DNA from: Paracoccaceae bacterium
Lineage (GTDB): Bacteria; Pseudomonadota; Alphaproteobacteria; Rhodobacterales; Rhodobacteraceae
Length of the DNA: 64,000 bases
Assembly (NCBI GenBank): GCA_024742455.1
Contig: JANSYL010000009.1
Coordinates: 37,375-101,374 of the forward strand
Reading direction: 5' to 3'
Of this stretch, positions 34,746 through 43,582 are shown piece by piece. Below the pieces are notes generated by a model. It searched no databases, had not been told where the DNA came from, and saw only the letters and a list, made by a program, of their open reading frames with translations. Position 1 is the stretch's first letter. Each line of letters opens with the position of its first letter. Both the position numbers and the translations under genes were made by a program.

Positions 34746-37700
34746 ATGCGTATCCTGCCCCCCCGCGTCAATGGCGTGCTGAGCTATTTCACCCGGCACC
34801 GCACGGCGGCGAACCTGCTTCTGGTGCTGCTGATCGCCGCGGGGCTGCTGGCCTTTCCCAACATGCGGGCGCAGTTTTTCCCCGATACCGCCTCCGACGA
34901 CATCGACATTTCGGTGATCTGGGAGGGGGCGGGCCCCGAGGATATCGACGAGGCCATCGTCGCGGTGATGGAGCCTAGCCTGCTGGCCGTGCCGGGCGTC
35001 GCGTCCTCCTTCGCCACCAGCCGCGAGGGCCGTGCCTCGATCGAGCTGGAGTTCGAACCCGGATGGGACATGGCCCGCGCCGAAGACGACGTCGAGGCGG
35101 CGCTCGATTCGATCACCGACCTGCCCGAGGATGCCGAGGACCCGGAAATCCAGCGCGGCCGCTGGTCGGACCGGGTGACCGATGTGGTGATCACCGGACC
35201 GCTGGAGCCGGTGCAACTGGCCCGTTTCGCCGATGAATTCGTGGCGCGGCTGTTCGACCGGGGCGTCACCCAGACCTCGATCCGCGGCGTGGCCGCGCCC
35301 GAAACGGTCATCGAGGTGCCGTCGGCGGAACTGATCCGCCACGACATCACGATGGAAGAGATCGCGCGCATCATCGCGGGCGCCGCCGACACCGATCCGG
35401 CGGGCGATGTGGATGCCGCCAATGCCCGCGTGCGCACCGGCGAGGCCACCCGCAGCGCCGAGGCGATCGCCGCGCTGACGCTGCGCGCCGCCCCTGATGG
35501 CAGCGCGCTGACCGTGGGCGATATCGCCACCGTCCGGGCCGAGGGCGTGGACCGGGAACGCGCCTATTTCGTCGCTGAAAATTCCGCCGTTTCGGTGCGC
35601 GTCGAACGGTCCGAGGATGGTGATGCCCTTGCGATCCAGGCCATTGTCGAAGAGGTCGCGGCCGAGATGCAGGCGACGCTGCCGCAGGGCACGTCCATCG
35701 ACCTGATCCGCACCCTGTCCGAAACCATCTCGGCGCGTCTGAACATCCTGCTCGACAACGCGGTGATCGGGCTGGCGCTGGTGGTGTTGCTCCTGTTCCT
35801 GTTCCTCAATGCGCGCACCGCCTTCTGGGTTGCGGCGGGGATTCCCGTGGCGATGCTGGCCGCGATCGCGATGATGTGGGCGGTGGGCATCACCATCAAC
35901 ATGATCTCGCTTTTCGCGCTGATCATCACGCTGGGGATCGTCGTGGATGACGCCATCGTGGTGGGCGAACATGCCGATTTCCGGGCGCGTCATCTGGGCG
36001 AGGCACCGACCGTGGCCGCCGAACGGGCCGCGTCACGCATGGCCGCGCCGGTCTTCGCCGCGACCCTGACCACGGTTCTGGCCTTCGCCGGGCTGACCGC
36101 GATCAGCGGGCGGTTCGGGGCGCTGATCGCCGATATTCCCTTCACCGTGATCGTGGTGCTGATCGCAAGCCTGGTGGAATGTTTCCTGATCCTGCCCCGT
36201 CACATGGCCCATGCGCTGGCCCATTCGGCCAAGACCCATTGGTATGACATGCCGTCCCGCGTGGTGAACCGGGGCTTCGACTGGGCCAAGGAGCGCCTGT
36301 TCCGGCCCCTGATGAAATGGGTGATCATCGCGCGCTACCCGGTGCTGGCGGCGATGATCGCGCTGCTTGCGCTGCAGGCGGCGCATTTCATCCGGGGCGA
36401 CGTGACATGGCGGTTCTTCAACGCGCCCGAACAGGGGACGGTGACCGGCAATTTCGCCATGCTCGACAGTGCAACGCGCGACGACAGCGTGGCGATGGTT
36501 GCCGAGATGCAGCGCGCGGTCGATGCGGTGGCGGCGCGCTACGAGGCGGAGCACGGGCGGAACCCTGTGCTTTATGTCCTGGCAGAGGTCGGCGGCAATG
36601 TGGGCAACGCGCTGGGCGTGGCCGACACCAAGGATGCCGACCTGCTGGGGTCGATCACCATCGAGCTGATCGACGCCGACCTGCGCCCCTATTCCAGCTT
36701 CGCCTTCGTGGCCGATCTGCAGGACGAGGTGCGGCAACTGCCCCTGACCGAGGCGCTGGCCTTCCGCGGCTGGCGCAGCGGGCCGGGCGGGGCGGCCATC
36801 GACGTGGAGATTTTCGGGGCCGAGACCGAGGTGCTGAAATCCGCCTCGCTCGCGCTGCAGGCGGCGCTGGCGCCCTTCGGCGAGGTGTCGAACCTCGATG
36901 ATTCGATGGGCTATGACCGCGAGGAACTGCGTCTTGCCCTGACCCCGCAGGGCGCGGCGCTGGGGTTCGACATCGACGCGCTCGGCCGTGTTCTCAGCCA
37001 CCGGCTGGGCGGGCTGGAGGCCGCGACCTATCCCGACGGGACCCGCACCGCGTCGATCCGCGTCGAACTGCCCGAGGGTGAGCTGACCGCCGATTTCCTC
37101 GACCGGACGCTCCTGCGCAGCGCGAGCGGTGATTACGTGCCCCTTGCCGATATCGTCACCGTCACCGCGCGGCAGGGCTTTGCCGCCGTCGAGCGCGAGA
37201 ACGGGCTGCGCGTGATCTCGGTCACGGGCGACCTGAACGAGGATGCGCCCGAGCGTGCCGATGCGGTGATGACCGAGTTGCGCGAGGTGATCATCCCCGC
37301 CATCGAGGCGGAATTCGGCGTCGGCACAAGGCTGGCTGGCCTGGCCGAGCAGGAGCGTGATTTCCTGAGCGATGCCGCGATGGGCTTTGGCGCCTGTCTT
37401 CTGGCGATCTATCTGGTGCTGGCCTGGATCTTTGCCAGCTGGACGCGGCCGATGGTCGTTATGGCGATCATTCCCTTCGGCCTCGTGGGCACGATCTACG
37501 GCCACCTGCAATGGGACGTGCCCCTGAGCATGTTCACGGTTGTGGGCCTGATCGGGATGACCGGCATCATCATCAACGATTCCATAGTGCTGGTGACCAC
37601 GGTCGATGAATATGCCGAGGACCGGGGCCTGATCCCCGCGATCGTCGATGGCGCAGCGGACCGGCTGCGCCCGGTTCTGCTGACGACGCTGACCACGGTT

Positions 37701-38114
37701 CTGGGCCTTGCGCCATTGCTGTTCGAAGGTTCGCAACAGGCGCAGTTCCTGAAACCCACGGTGATCACGCTGGTCTATGGCTTGGGGGTGGGCATGTTCA
37801 TCGTGTTGCTGGTGGTGCCCGCGATCCTTGCGATGCAGCAGGATGTGGGCCAGCAGATGCGCGCGCTGCGCCGGGCCTTCGCGGGCGCGCGGCGGCAGCC
37901 GGAGCTTGCGAAGGGTCTGGCCGGGCTGGGCGCGGTGCTGGCCTTATGGTTCGCCGTCACGGTCGGGGCGGCGGCGCTGACCGGGGCGATGGCCGGGCCG
38001 CTGGGCGCGCTTGGCGGCGGCGTGGCGGCGCTTGGCCTGTTTCTCGGCGGTGCCGCGCTGTTGTGTCTGGGGACCTGGGCCGTAATCGCCGGTCGCCAGA
38101 TGCTGCGGGCGTGA
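34746..38114 (+). CDS. RND efflux transporter permease subunit
   Basis: This 1122-residue inner-membrane pump belongs to the AcrB/MexB-like RND superfamily. It has twelve transmembrane helices in two repeats with two large periplasmic loops. The proton-relay Asp pair is present in TM4 (D401-D402 within GIVVDDAIVVGEH). The C-terminal ~100 residues after TM12 carry an additional basic and hydrophobic tail (two extra helices near residues 1065-1110). No outer-membrane TolC gene is nearby. The substrate is unknown. Confidence 0.93.
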   Translation: MRILPPRVNGVLSYFTRHRTAANLLLVLLIAAGLLAFPNMRAQFFPDTASDDIDISVIWEGAGPEDIDEAIVAVMEPSLLAVPGVASSFATSREGRASIELEFEPGWDMARAEDDVEAALDSITDLPEDAEDPEIQRGRWSDRVTDVVITGPLEPVQLARFADEFVARLFDRGVTQTSIRGVAAPETVIEVPSAELIRHDITMEEIARIIAGAADTDPAGDVDAANARVRTGEATRSAEAIAALTLRAAPDGSALTVGDIATVRAEGVDRERAYFVAENSAVSVRVERSEDGDALAIQAIVEEVAAEMQATLPQGTSIDLIRTLSETISARLNILLDNAVIGLALVVLLLFLFLNARTAFWVAAGIPVAMLAAIAMMWAVGITINMISLFALIITLGIVVDDAIVVGEHADFRARHLGEAPTVAAERAASRMAAPVFAATLTTVLAFAGLTAISGRFGALIADIPFTVIVVLIASLVECFLILPRHMAHALAHSAKTHWYDMPSRVVNRGFDWAKERLFRPLMKWVIIARYPVLAAMIALLALQAAHFIRGDVTWRFFNAPEQGTVTGNFAMLDSATRDDSVAMVAEMQRAVDAVAARYEAEHGRNPVLYVLAEVGGNVGNALGVADTKDADLLGSITIELIDADLRPYSSFAFVADLQDEVRQLPLTEALAFRGWRSGPGGAAIDVEIFGAETEVLKSASLALQAALAPFGEVSNLDDSMGYDREELRLALTPQGAALGFDIDALGRVLSHRLGGLEAATYPDGTRTASIRVELPEGELTADFLDRTLLRSASGDYVPLADIVTVTARQGFAAVERENGLRVISVTGDLNEDAPERADAVMTELREVIIPAIEAEFGVGTRLAGLAEQERDFLSDAAMGFGACLLAIYLVLAWIFASWTRPMVVMAIIPFGLVGTIYGHLQWDVPLSMFTVVGLIGMTGIIINDSIVLVTTVDEYAEDRGLIPAIVDGAADRLRPVLLTTLTTVLGLAPLLFEGSQQAQFLKPTVITLVYGLGVGMFIVLLVVPAILAMQQDVGQQMRALRRAFAGARRQPELAKGLAGLGAVLALWFAVTVGAAALTGAMAGPLGALGGGVAALGLFLGGAALLCLGTWAVIAGRQMLRA

Positions 38115-38142
38115 CGCCGCGCTTCGGGTCAGCCGGTCTGGC

Positions 38143-38958
38143 TCACCCGGTGCAGGCGCCGAGGTCCACCGCCATCCGCGTTCCGATCACCGTGATCCGG
38201 AGATCGGCGCGTTGCAGCGCGAAAGGCCCGGCATGGGGCGGCACGATATCGGCGGTGCCCTGGATCATCCCGCCATCGCGCCGCGTGGCGGCTTCGGACA
38301 CCCAGATCCTCGGATCGGCATGTTCGATGACCAGTGTTTCGTCATTGCCGGTATCGGGCATCGCGGCCGACACCGTGACGCGCAGCCCGTCTGCGATGGG
38401 CTCGACCCGGCAGCGCGCGGTGCCCGCCCCGGCCTCGGACGCGGTCAGGGGGCGGTTCGACAGGGCCCGGTCGATCATCGGCTCGCGGGTGCCTGTCCCG
38501 GGCAACAGGCCGGCAAGATCGACGCTGATCGGCATGCAGACATCGTGGCAGACGCCCAGGTCCAGCACGCCATCGACCCGGATCTGCCCGGCCCGGTCCA
38601 CGGCGAATTCCACCGGCAGGATCACGTCGCCCCGGTAACCGATGGACCGCATGCCATTGGAAAAGAACACTTCCGGACGGGGCCAGTGGATCGCCATTCC
38701 GGTGATCCCCTCGGCGCGGCGCAGGGTCAGCACCGTGGGCACACCGGCCTCGCCGGGCGCGCGCCAATAGGTCTTCCACCCCGGTGCCAGCGCGATGCGG
38801 ATGGCCGCCATGTGGCGCGTCTCGGACATCCGCCAGCCGCCGATGAGCGACACCGCCACGACATCATCGGCGCTGCGGCCGTCGAATTGCTGGGCCGGGG
38901 CCGGTCCGGTCAGGATCACCGCGACAAGGGCGGCAAGAATATGGGGCATCAATCGCAT
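38143..38958 (-). CDS. Periplasmic DsbD-alpha-like domain protein
   Basis: This 271-residue protein has a signal peptide (MRLMPHILAALVAVILTGPAPAQ) and an immunoglobulin-like DsbD N-terminal domain with APGWKTYWRAPGEAGVP, IHWPRPEVFF and a Cys pair in LGVCHDVCMP. In DsbD this region relays electrons to periplasmic partners, but no thioredoxin-like or transmembrane domain follows here. It may be a stand-alone electron acceptor from a membrane CcdA-type protein. It converges with the RND permease gene. Confidence 0.85.
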   Translation of the reverse strand: MRLMPHILAALVAVILTGPAPAQQFDGRSADDVVAVSLIGGWRMSETRHMAAIRIALAPGWKTYWRAPGEAGVPTVLTLRRAEGITGMAIHWPRPEVFFSNGMRSIGYRGDVILPVEFAVDRAGQIRVDGVLDLGVCHDVCMPISVDLAGLLPGTGTREPMIDRALSNRPLTASEAGAGTARCRVEPIADGLRVTVSAAMPDTGNDETLVIEHADPRIWVSEAATRRDGGMIQGTADIVPPHAGPFALQRADLRITVIGTRMAVDLGACTG

Positions 38959-39065
38959 GGGGGGCAGCTAAGCACAGCCGCAACCGGAAGGAAATCACGT
39001 TTTGGCGACGGCGCCGTGCGCGCGCCCGGCTTGCAACAGCGCGGGCCAGCCCCCATGCTTCGGGC

Positions 39066-39641
39066 ATGTCCGACGCTGCCGCCACCGATCTGACCGGGCA
39101 CCTGCTGATCGCGATGCCCGATCTGGGCGACCCGCGCTTTGCTGGCGGGGTGGTGTTCCTGTGCCGCCACGGGGCGGACGGCGCGATGGGGGTGCTGATC
39201 AACAAGCCGCTGCCCGATATCGGGTTTGCCGACATGCTGGACCAGCTCGAGATCGCGCATGAGCCCCCCGTGCCGCCGGTGCCGCTGTGCTATGGCGGGC
39301 CGATGGATCAGCGGCGCGGCTTCGTGCTGCATTCCGCCGAGTACCGTGGCCGCGCAGGCGATGCGCTGGAGGTCGGCGGCAGGTTCACCATGGCCGCAAC
39401 GCTGGACGTGGTCGAGGACCTAGCCAGGGGCAATGGCCCCGAACACGCGCTGATGGCGCTGGGCTATGCCGGGTGGGCGCCCGCGCAGCTGGAAGGCGAG
39501 ATCGCCGAAAACGCCTGGCTGACCTGCGAGGCGACGCCGGAACTGGTCTTCGACAAGACGATGGAGACGAAATGGGAGGCGGCGCTGGCCAGCCTTGGTA
39601 TCCATCCCCTGATGCTGTCGAGCACGGCGGGGCGCGCCTAG
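39066..39641 (+). CDS. YqgE/AlgH family protein
   Basis: This 191-residue cytoplasmic protein belongs to the UPF0301 (AlgH/YqgE) family. It shows LTGHLLIAMPDLGDPRFAGGVVFLCRHGADGAMGVLINKPL and the YGGPMDQRRGFVLHS motif. The biochemical role is not established. Its stop overlaps the convergent EamA transporter gene by 4 bp. It is divergent from the DsbD-like gene. Confidence 0.93.
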   Translation: MSDAAATDLTGHLLIAMPDLGDPRFAGGVVFLCRHGADGAMGVLINKPLPDIGFADMLDQLEIAHEPPVPPVPLCYGGPMDQRRGFVLHSAEYRGRAGDALEVGGRFTMAATLDVVEDLARGNGPEHALMALGYAGWAPAQLEGEIAENAWLTCEATPELVFDKTMETKWEAALASLGIHPLMLSSTAGRA

Positions 39642-40558
39642 GGCTGGTTGCTTGCGGCCTTGCGCTGGCGCGCGCGTTCGAGGCCCAGTTGCCGTTCTCG
39701 CCGGATGATCATCAGGCCGGCCAGCGTGATCAGCGCGGCGCCAGCGAGGACCGGGGCCGTGGGCACCTCGCCAAACACCGCGTAACCCACCGCGATGGCC
39801 AGCAGCATCGAGGTGTATTCGAAGGGCGCGATGAGCGAGGCATCGGCATAGCGGAAGCTGGAGGTCAGAAGGATCTGTCCGATCCCGCCCATCAGCCCCG
39901 CTCCGATCAGCATCGCCAGCGTGGCGGGGTCGGGCCGCACCCATCCCCAGGGCAGGGTCAGGAGCGACAGGAGCGTCGCGGTGACCGAGAAATAGAAGAC
40001 GATCGCCGAGGTCGTCTCGGTCGCCACCAGCTTGCGCACGAAGACCATCGCCAGCGCCGCGAGGATCGCGCAGCCCAGTGCGGCCAGCGCGCCCAGGGCT
40101 TCGGCATCGCTGGTCAGGCCCGTGCCGATCGCCAGGCGCGGGCTGAGCACGATCAGCACCCCCACCATGCCGAGCGCCACCATCGAATAGCGGAAAAGCC
40201 GCACCTGTTCGCCGAGAAACAGCGCCGCGAAGACGACCAGAAGGATCGGCGCGGCGTAGAAGATCGCCGTCACCTCGGGCAGCGGCAAAAGGCCCAGCGC
40301 CGTGAACATCAGCCCCATGGCGGTCGTGCCGACAAGGCCGCGGGTCAGGTGGGTGAGGGGCCGTGCGGTCCGCAGCCCGGTTGCCAGTTCGCGCCGCCAG
40401 GCCAGCCAGGCCAGGATGACCGGCAGCGCGAACAGCGACCGGAAGAACACGATCTGGCCCGGCGGAACGGTGTCGGCGCTGGCCTTCACGAGGCCCGACA
40501 TCGCCATCAGGGCGCAGACCGAGGCGATTTTCAGCGCGATGCCGGTAAGCGGGGACAT
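39638..40558 (-). CDS. DMT-family (EamA) transporter
   Basis: This 306-residue permease has ten hydrophobic helices as two EamA repeats: the first with KASADTVPPGQIVFFRSLFALP and PLPEVTAIFYAAPILLVVFAALFLGE, the second ending in FEYTSMLLAIAVGYAVFGEVP. The GQ/GE boxes at the end of helices 4 and 9 fit the drug/metabolite transporter superfamily. The substrate is not assignable. ATG 40558 gives the normal start of the first helix. Confidence 0.9.
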   Translation of the reverse strand: MSPLTGIALKIASVCALMAMSGLVKASADTVPPGQIVFFRSLFALPVILAWLAWRRELATGLRTARPLTHLTRGLVGTTAMGLMFTALGLLPLPEVTAIFYAAPILLVVFAALFLGEQVRLFRYSMVALGMVGVLIVLSPRLAIGTGLTSDAEALGALAALGCAILAALAMVFVRKLVATETTSAIVFYFSVTATLLSLLTLPWGWVRPDPATLAMLIGAGLMGGIGQILLTSSFRYADASLIAPFEYTSMLLAIAVGYAVFGEVPTAPVLAGAALITLAGLMIIRRERQLGLERARQRKAASNQP

Positions 40559-40660
40559 GCGCGCGGCATAGGGCCAAGCCAGGAGCGCGGCAAGATGGAT
40601 GGGGCCGTCCCTGCGGGACGGGTACGGGGGCGCTGCCCCCTGCGCTGACGCGCCTCCCCC

Positions 40661-40686
40661 GAGGTATTTTCGAAGCAAAGAGGGGC
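40661..40686 (-). repeat. Intergenic repeat family, copy A
   Basis: GAGGTATTTTCGAAGCAAAG followed by AGGGGC is the reverse complement of the family unit (CCTCTTTGCTTnnAAATACCTC). A GGGGGC/GCCCCC hairpin sits 20 bp away, as it does near the copies at 52115 and 58439. Confidence 0.6.
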
Positions 40687-40889
40687 GGGGCCCGGGCAGG
40701 CACAGGCGTCCCGCGCCGGCGGGCCGGGGCCGCGGAGTTGCGGGTCGCGGGGCTCGATCTGGTCCGGGCCATGCCCATCGGGGTGATCGATCCGTTTCGA
40801 AGATGAGGCGGGCCCGCCCCTGGGCGGAACATCGCATGTCCGGGCGTGATTGACCGGGGATGCCAGCGTTTGCCTGCGGGAGGTCGGAC

Positions 40890-41007
40890 TTGGCCCGATG
40901 AGGGGGCTGTCTTCGCCCGCGTCCCGCGCGATGCGTCCTCAACCTGTGGCCACGGGCAAAGGGTTTAGCGCGGCAGGGTTAAGGCGGGGTTAACGGCGGC
41001 CTGCGGA
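40890..41007. repeat. Diverged direct repeat, copy 1
   Basis: The segment starting TTGGCCCGATGAGGGGGCTG aligns with 42087-42204 in the same orientation, with scattered substitutions. The two copies flank the mscS gene. No gene is carried in either copy. Confidence 0.6.
40979..40994. promoter_or_regulatory. Perfect CtrA binding motif
   Basis: TTAA at 40979-40982, seven bases, then TTAAC at 40990-40994 matches the CtrA consensus TTAA-N7-TTAAC exactly. It lies about 170 bp upstream of the mscS start. The corresponding position in the second direct-repeat copy has lost the motif. Confidence 0.45.
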
Positions 41008-41164
41008 GCGTCCTGCGCGCGCCGCTGGCCGGAAGACGCCCGCCCGGGTTGTTGCCCGCCGCCACCCATGTCAGCCTAGGGCGGAGCAGCGGCCACGACA
41101 TCCCCATCCGAACGAACCCCGGCGCGGGCTTTCGCGGTCGCGGATGCAGTATCTGGAGGACGGT

Positions 41165-42082
41165 ATGGAAGAATTGGACACCGCAGTCGAAACCGCCGGG
41201 GGCTGGTTTCAGGATCTGTTGAGCATGGACATCTACAACGGCCAGTCGATCGGCGATTTCCTGACGCTCGACGCGCTGCTGGGCGTGGCCGGAGACCTGG
41301 TGGCGGCGCTGGTGATCATCCTGATCGGGATGTCGGTCTCGGGGTTCCTCGGCCGCCGCATCCGGCGGCTGGGCGAGAAACACGAGCGGCTCGACAACAC
41401 CCTGTTCCAGTTCCTGTCCAATATCGTGCGCTACACGGTGCTGGCCTTCGCGGTGCTGTTCATCCTGAACACCTTCGGGGTGCAGACCACATCGGTCGTG
41501 GCACTGATCGGTGCGGCGGGTCTGGCCATCGGCCTGGCGCTGCAGGGCACGCTGTCGAACATCGCCGCCGGGGTCATGCTGATCCTGTTCCGGCCCCTGC
41601 GGATCGGCGATTTCGTGGAGATCGACGGGACCATGGGCACGGTGAAGGAGATCACGTTGAACTACACCGAACTGGCCAGTGTCGGGAACGTCAAGATCGT
41701 GGTGCCGAATTCCGAGGTCTGGGGGAACCGGATCACGAATTATTCGGCCTATCCGACGCGGCGGGCGGAATGGGTGTTCGGCGTGGGCTATGGCGCGAAC
41801 CTGGCCGAGGCGGAACGCGTGATCCGCGACACGATCATGGGCGATGCGCGGTCCCACACCGAGCCCGCACCCTTCATCCAGGTCAACGAGCTGAATGCCA
41901 GCAGCGTGGATTTCCTGGTGCGGGTGTGGTGCGACGCGGGGGATTATTTCCAGTACCAGGCCGACATGAAACGGCAGGTGAAGGAGGCGCTGGACGCCGC
42001 AGGCATCGACATCCCGTTCCCGACGCGGACAGTGGTGCAGGTGTCGCCGGAGGGCGGACCGGGACGCGTGGCGGCGGAGTAG
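41165..42082 (+). CDS. Mechanosensitive ion channel (MscS family)
   Basis: This 305-residue channel has transmembrane helices at about residues 35-58, 76-100 and 105-130, the last being the pore-lining TM3 (VVALIGAAGLAIGLALQGTLSNIAAGVMLILFRPLRIGDFVEI, with the typical Gly/Ala pattern). It continues with the beta domain and the C-terminal alpha/beta domain. ATG 41165 is preceded by GGAGGA at 4 bp; ATG 41144 is possible but lacks a ribosome site. It would release osmolytes under hypo-osmotic stress. Confidence 0.92.
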   Translation: MEELDTAVETAGGWFQDLLSMDIYNGQSIGDFLTLDALLGVAGDLVAALVIILIGMSVSGFLGRRIRRLGEKHERLDNTLFQFLSNIVRYTVLAFAVLFILNTFGVQTTSVVALIGAAGLAIGLALQGTLSNIAAGVMLILFRPLRIGDFVEIDGTMGTVKEITLNYTELASVGNVKIVVPNSEVWGNRITNYSAYPTRRAEWVFGVGYGANLAEAERVIRDTIMGDARSHTEPAPFIQVNELNASSVDFLVRVWCDAGDYFQYQADMKRQVKEALDAAGIDIPFPTRTVVQVSPEGGPGRVAAE

Positions 42083-42086
42083 GGTG

Positions 42087-42204
42087 TTGGCCCAATGAGG
42101 GGGCTGTCTACACCCGCATCCCGCGCGATGCGTCCTTAACCGGTGGCGACGGGGGAGGGGTTTGGCGTGGGAGGGTTGAGGAAGGGTGAAGGGGGCTGTT
42201 TGCG
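42087..42204. repeat. Diverged direct repeat, copy 2
   Basis: TTGGCCCAATGAGGGGGCTG begins a copy of the 40890-41007 sequence, immediately after the mscS stop. The rest of the gap (42205-42320) has no gene that I can support. Confidence 0.6.
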
Positions 42205-42320
42205 ATGCAGCGAAGGACGGGTTTGAGCCCGAATTGGCCTCTGCCGCACGTCCGCTGAAAGTCTGCTTCGGGACATCGGGCCAAGTTGCCCAGTCGCCTT
42301 CGATTTGATCTTGTGGTGGC

Positions 42321-43511
42321 ATGCTGAACATAGCGATTCTGGCAATTGCGGTCCTTGTCGGCGTCCTCCTGATTTGGCCCCGGCTCTCCAATGCGCCGGT
42401 TTGGAGAGCGACGATAACACCCCTGGCCTCCATAATCGGCAGCGGGTTTCTCGTTCTGGGGCCGATCCTCGATGTCAGCTACGGCGGGTATGCGCCGCTC
42501 GTCATGCTTGGCTTGTGTGCGATCGCCTATTTGTTCGGAGCCGCGATTAGGTTCAACATTGCGGACATCGACGCACGCCCTGCGCCGTCTCGTCTGCTCT
42601 CGGGGCTTGAACAGGCGTCTTCCGTTGTTCTGGCCTTCGCCTTCATCATTTCCGTGGCCTATTATCTCAATCTCTTCGGCGCGTTCGGCGTGAGCCTGAC
42701 GACGCTTGACGACGCATACCACGCCAACTTGCTGACCACCGCCGTTTTTCTGCTGATCCTTTTCACGGGGATGACGCGGGGGTTCAGCGCGCTCGAACGG
42801 ATGGAGCAGGTCTCGGTCGGGCTGAAGCTGTCCATCATCGCGGGGCTGTTGCTCGCGCTCGCAGTGCATTTCGGGCAGGTCGTGGACCGAAGCGCATTGG
42901 AGTTCGATCCGCCGGAAGTCACCGGATGGGCAGGGGTGACGCTGATGGCCGGTCTGATCGTGACGGTCCAGGGTTTCGAGACTTCACGGTATCTCGGGGA
43001 AGCTTATGACGCGCCCTTGCGGATCAAGTCCATGCGGCTCGCTCAGTGGATATCCACGGCAATCTACTGCCTCTACATCGGATTGCTGACCTACGCCTTC
43101 GAGTCCGATCCAATGTCCTTGGACGAAACGGCAATCATTGACCTGATGCAGGTTGTCGCCCCGATCCTCCCCTTGCTCTTGGTTGTCGCAGCCCTCAGCG
43201 CCCAATTCAGCGCCGCAATCGCGGACACGAACGGCTCGGGCGGCCTGATGGCCGAGACGACCAAGGGCATCGTCAAGGAAAAATCGGCCTATGTGTTGTT
43301 GGTTGGCATCGGACTCGTGCTGACATGGATGGCCAACATCTTCGAGATCATCAGCTATGCTTCGCGAGCATTCGCCCTCTACTACGCACTGCAGTCGAGC
43401 ATCGCCGCGATCCGCGCATCGCAACGCCTGCATCCATGGCAAACGGCGGGCTTTGCAATCTTGGCGCTTTTTGGCGCCGCAGTCGCCGTTTTCGGAACAC
43501 CCGTCGAGTAA
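42321..43511 (+). CDS. Orphan polytopic membrane protein, APC/LeuT-fold-like
   Basis: This 396-residue protein has ten to eleven hydrophobic helices. The ASIIGSGFLVLGPIL segment in the second hydrophobic region resembles the unwound helix 1 of APC-type transporters, and the VQGFETSRYLGEAYDAP segment resembles amino-acid permease helix 6. No named family is certain. Codon composition is visibly less G+C-rich than flanking genes, which suggests acquisition. It lies between a direct-repeat copy and the convergent SDR gene. It may be a transporter of amines or amino acids. Confidence 0.7.
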   Translation: MLNIAILAIAVLVGVLLIWPRLSNAPVWRATITPLASIIGSGFLVLGPILDVSYGGYAPLVMLGLCAIAYLFGAAIRFNIADIDARPAPSRLLSGLEQASSVVLAFAFIISVAYYLNLFGAFGVSLTTLDDAYHANLLTTAVFLLILFTGMTRGFSALERMEQVSVGLKLSIIAGLLLALAVHFGQVVDRSALEFDPPEVTGWAGVTLMAGLIVTVQGFETSRYLGEAYDAPLRIKSMRLAQWISTAIYCLYIGLLTYAFESDPMSLDETAIIDLMQVVAPILPLLLVVAALSAQFSAAIADTNGSGGLMAETTKGIVKEKSAYVLLVGIGLVLTWMANIFEIISYASRAFALYYALQSSIAAIRASQRLHPWQTAGFAILALFGAAVAVFGTPVE

Positions 43512-43582
43512 AAAGCCGGCATCGTCCGAACTTGCGCCGACGGTGGCAAGGTCCGCAAAGCAGCCCTAGACCGCGATCACCC

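Larger units (their letters stand above)
40559..41164. other. Long intergenic region upstream of mscS
   Basis: This 606-bp gap has no credible gene. It holds a perfect GGGGGC-GCT-GCCCCC hairpin (40626-40640), a copy of the GAGGTATTTnnnAAGCAAAGAGG repeat (40661-40686), one copy of a diverged ~120-bp direct repeat (40890-41007), and a perfect CtrA motif at 40979-40994. The mscS Shine-Dalgarno GGAGGA lies at 41155-41160. Confidence 0.6.

Noticed and set aside
33036..35993. 985-residue antisense open frame over moaB and the RND genes
   Set aside because: It lies opposite well-supported genes, its translation is His/Arg/Gly-rich without domains, and such frames are expected from high-GC codon bias.
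42205..42320. Possible small gene between the direct repeat and the membrane protein
   Set aside because: No ORF with a start, ribosome site and plausible protein was found; it is left as non-coding.
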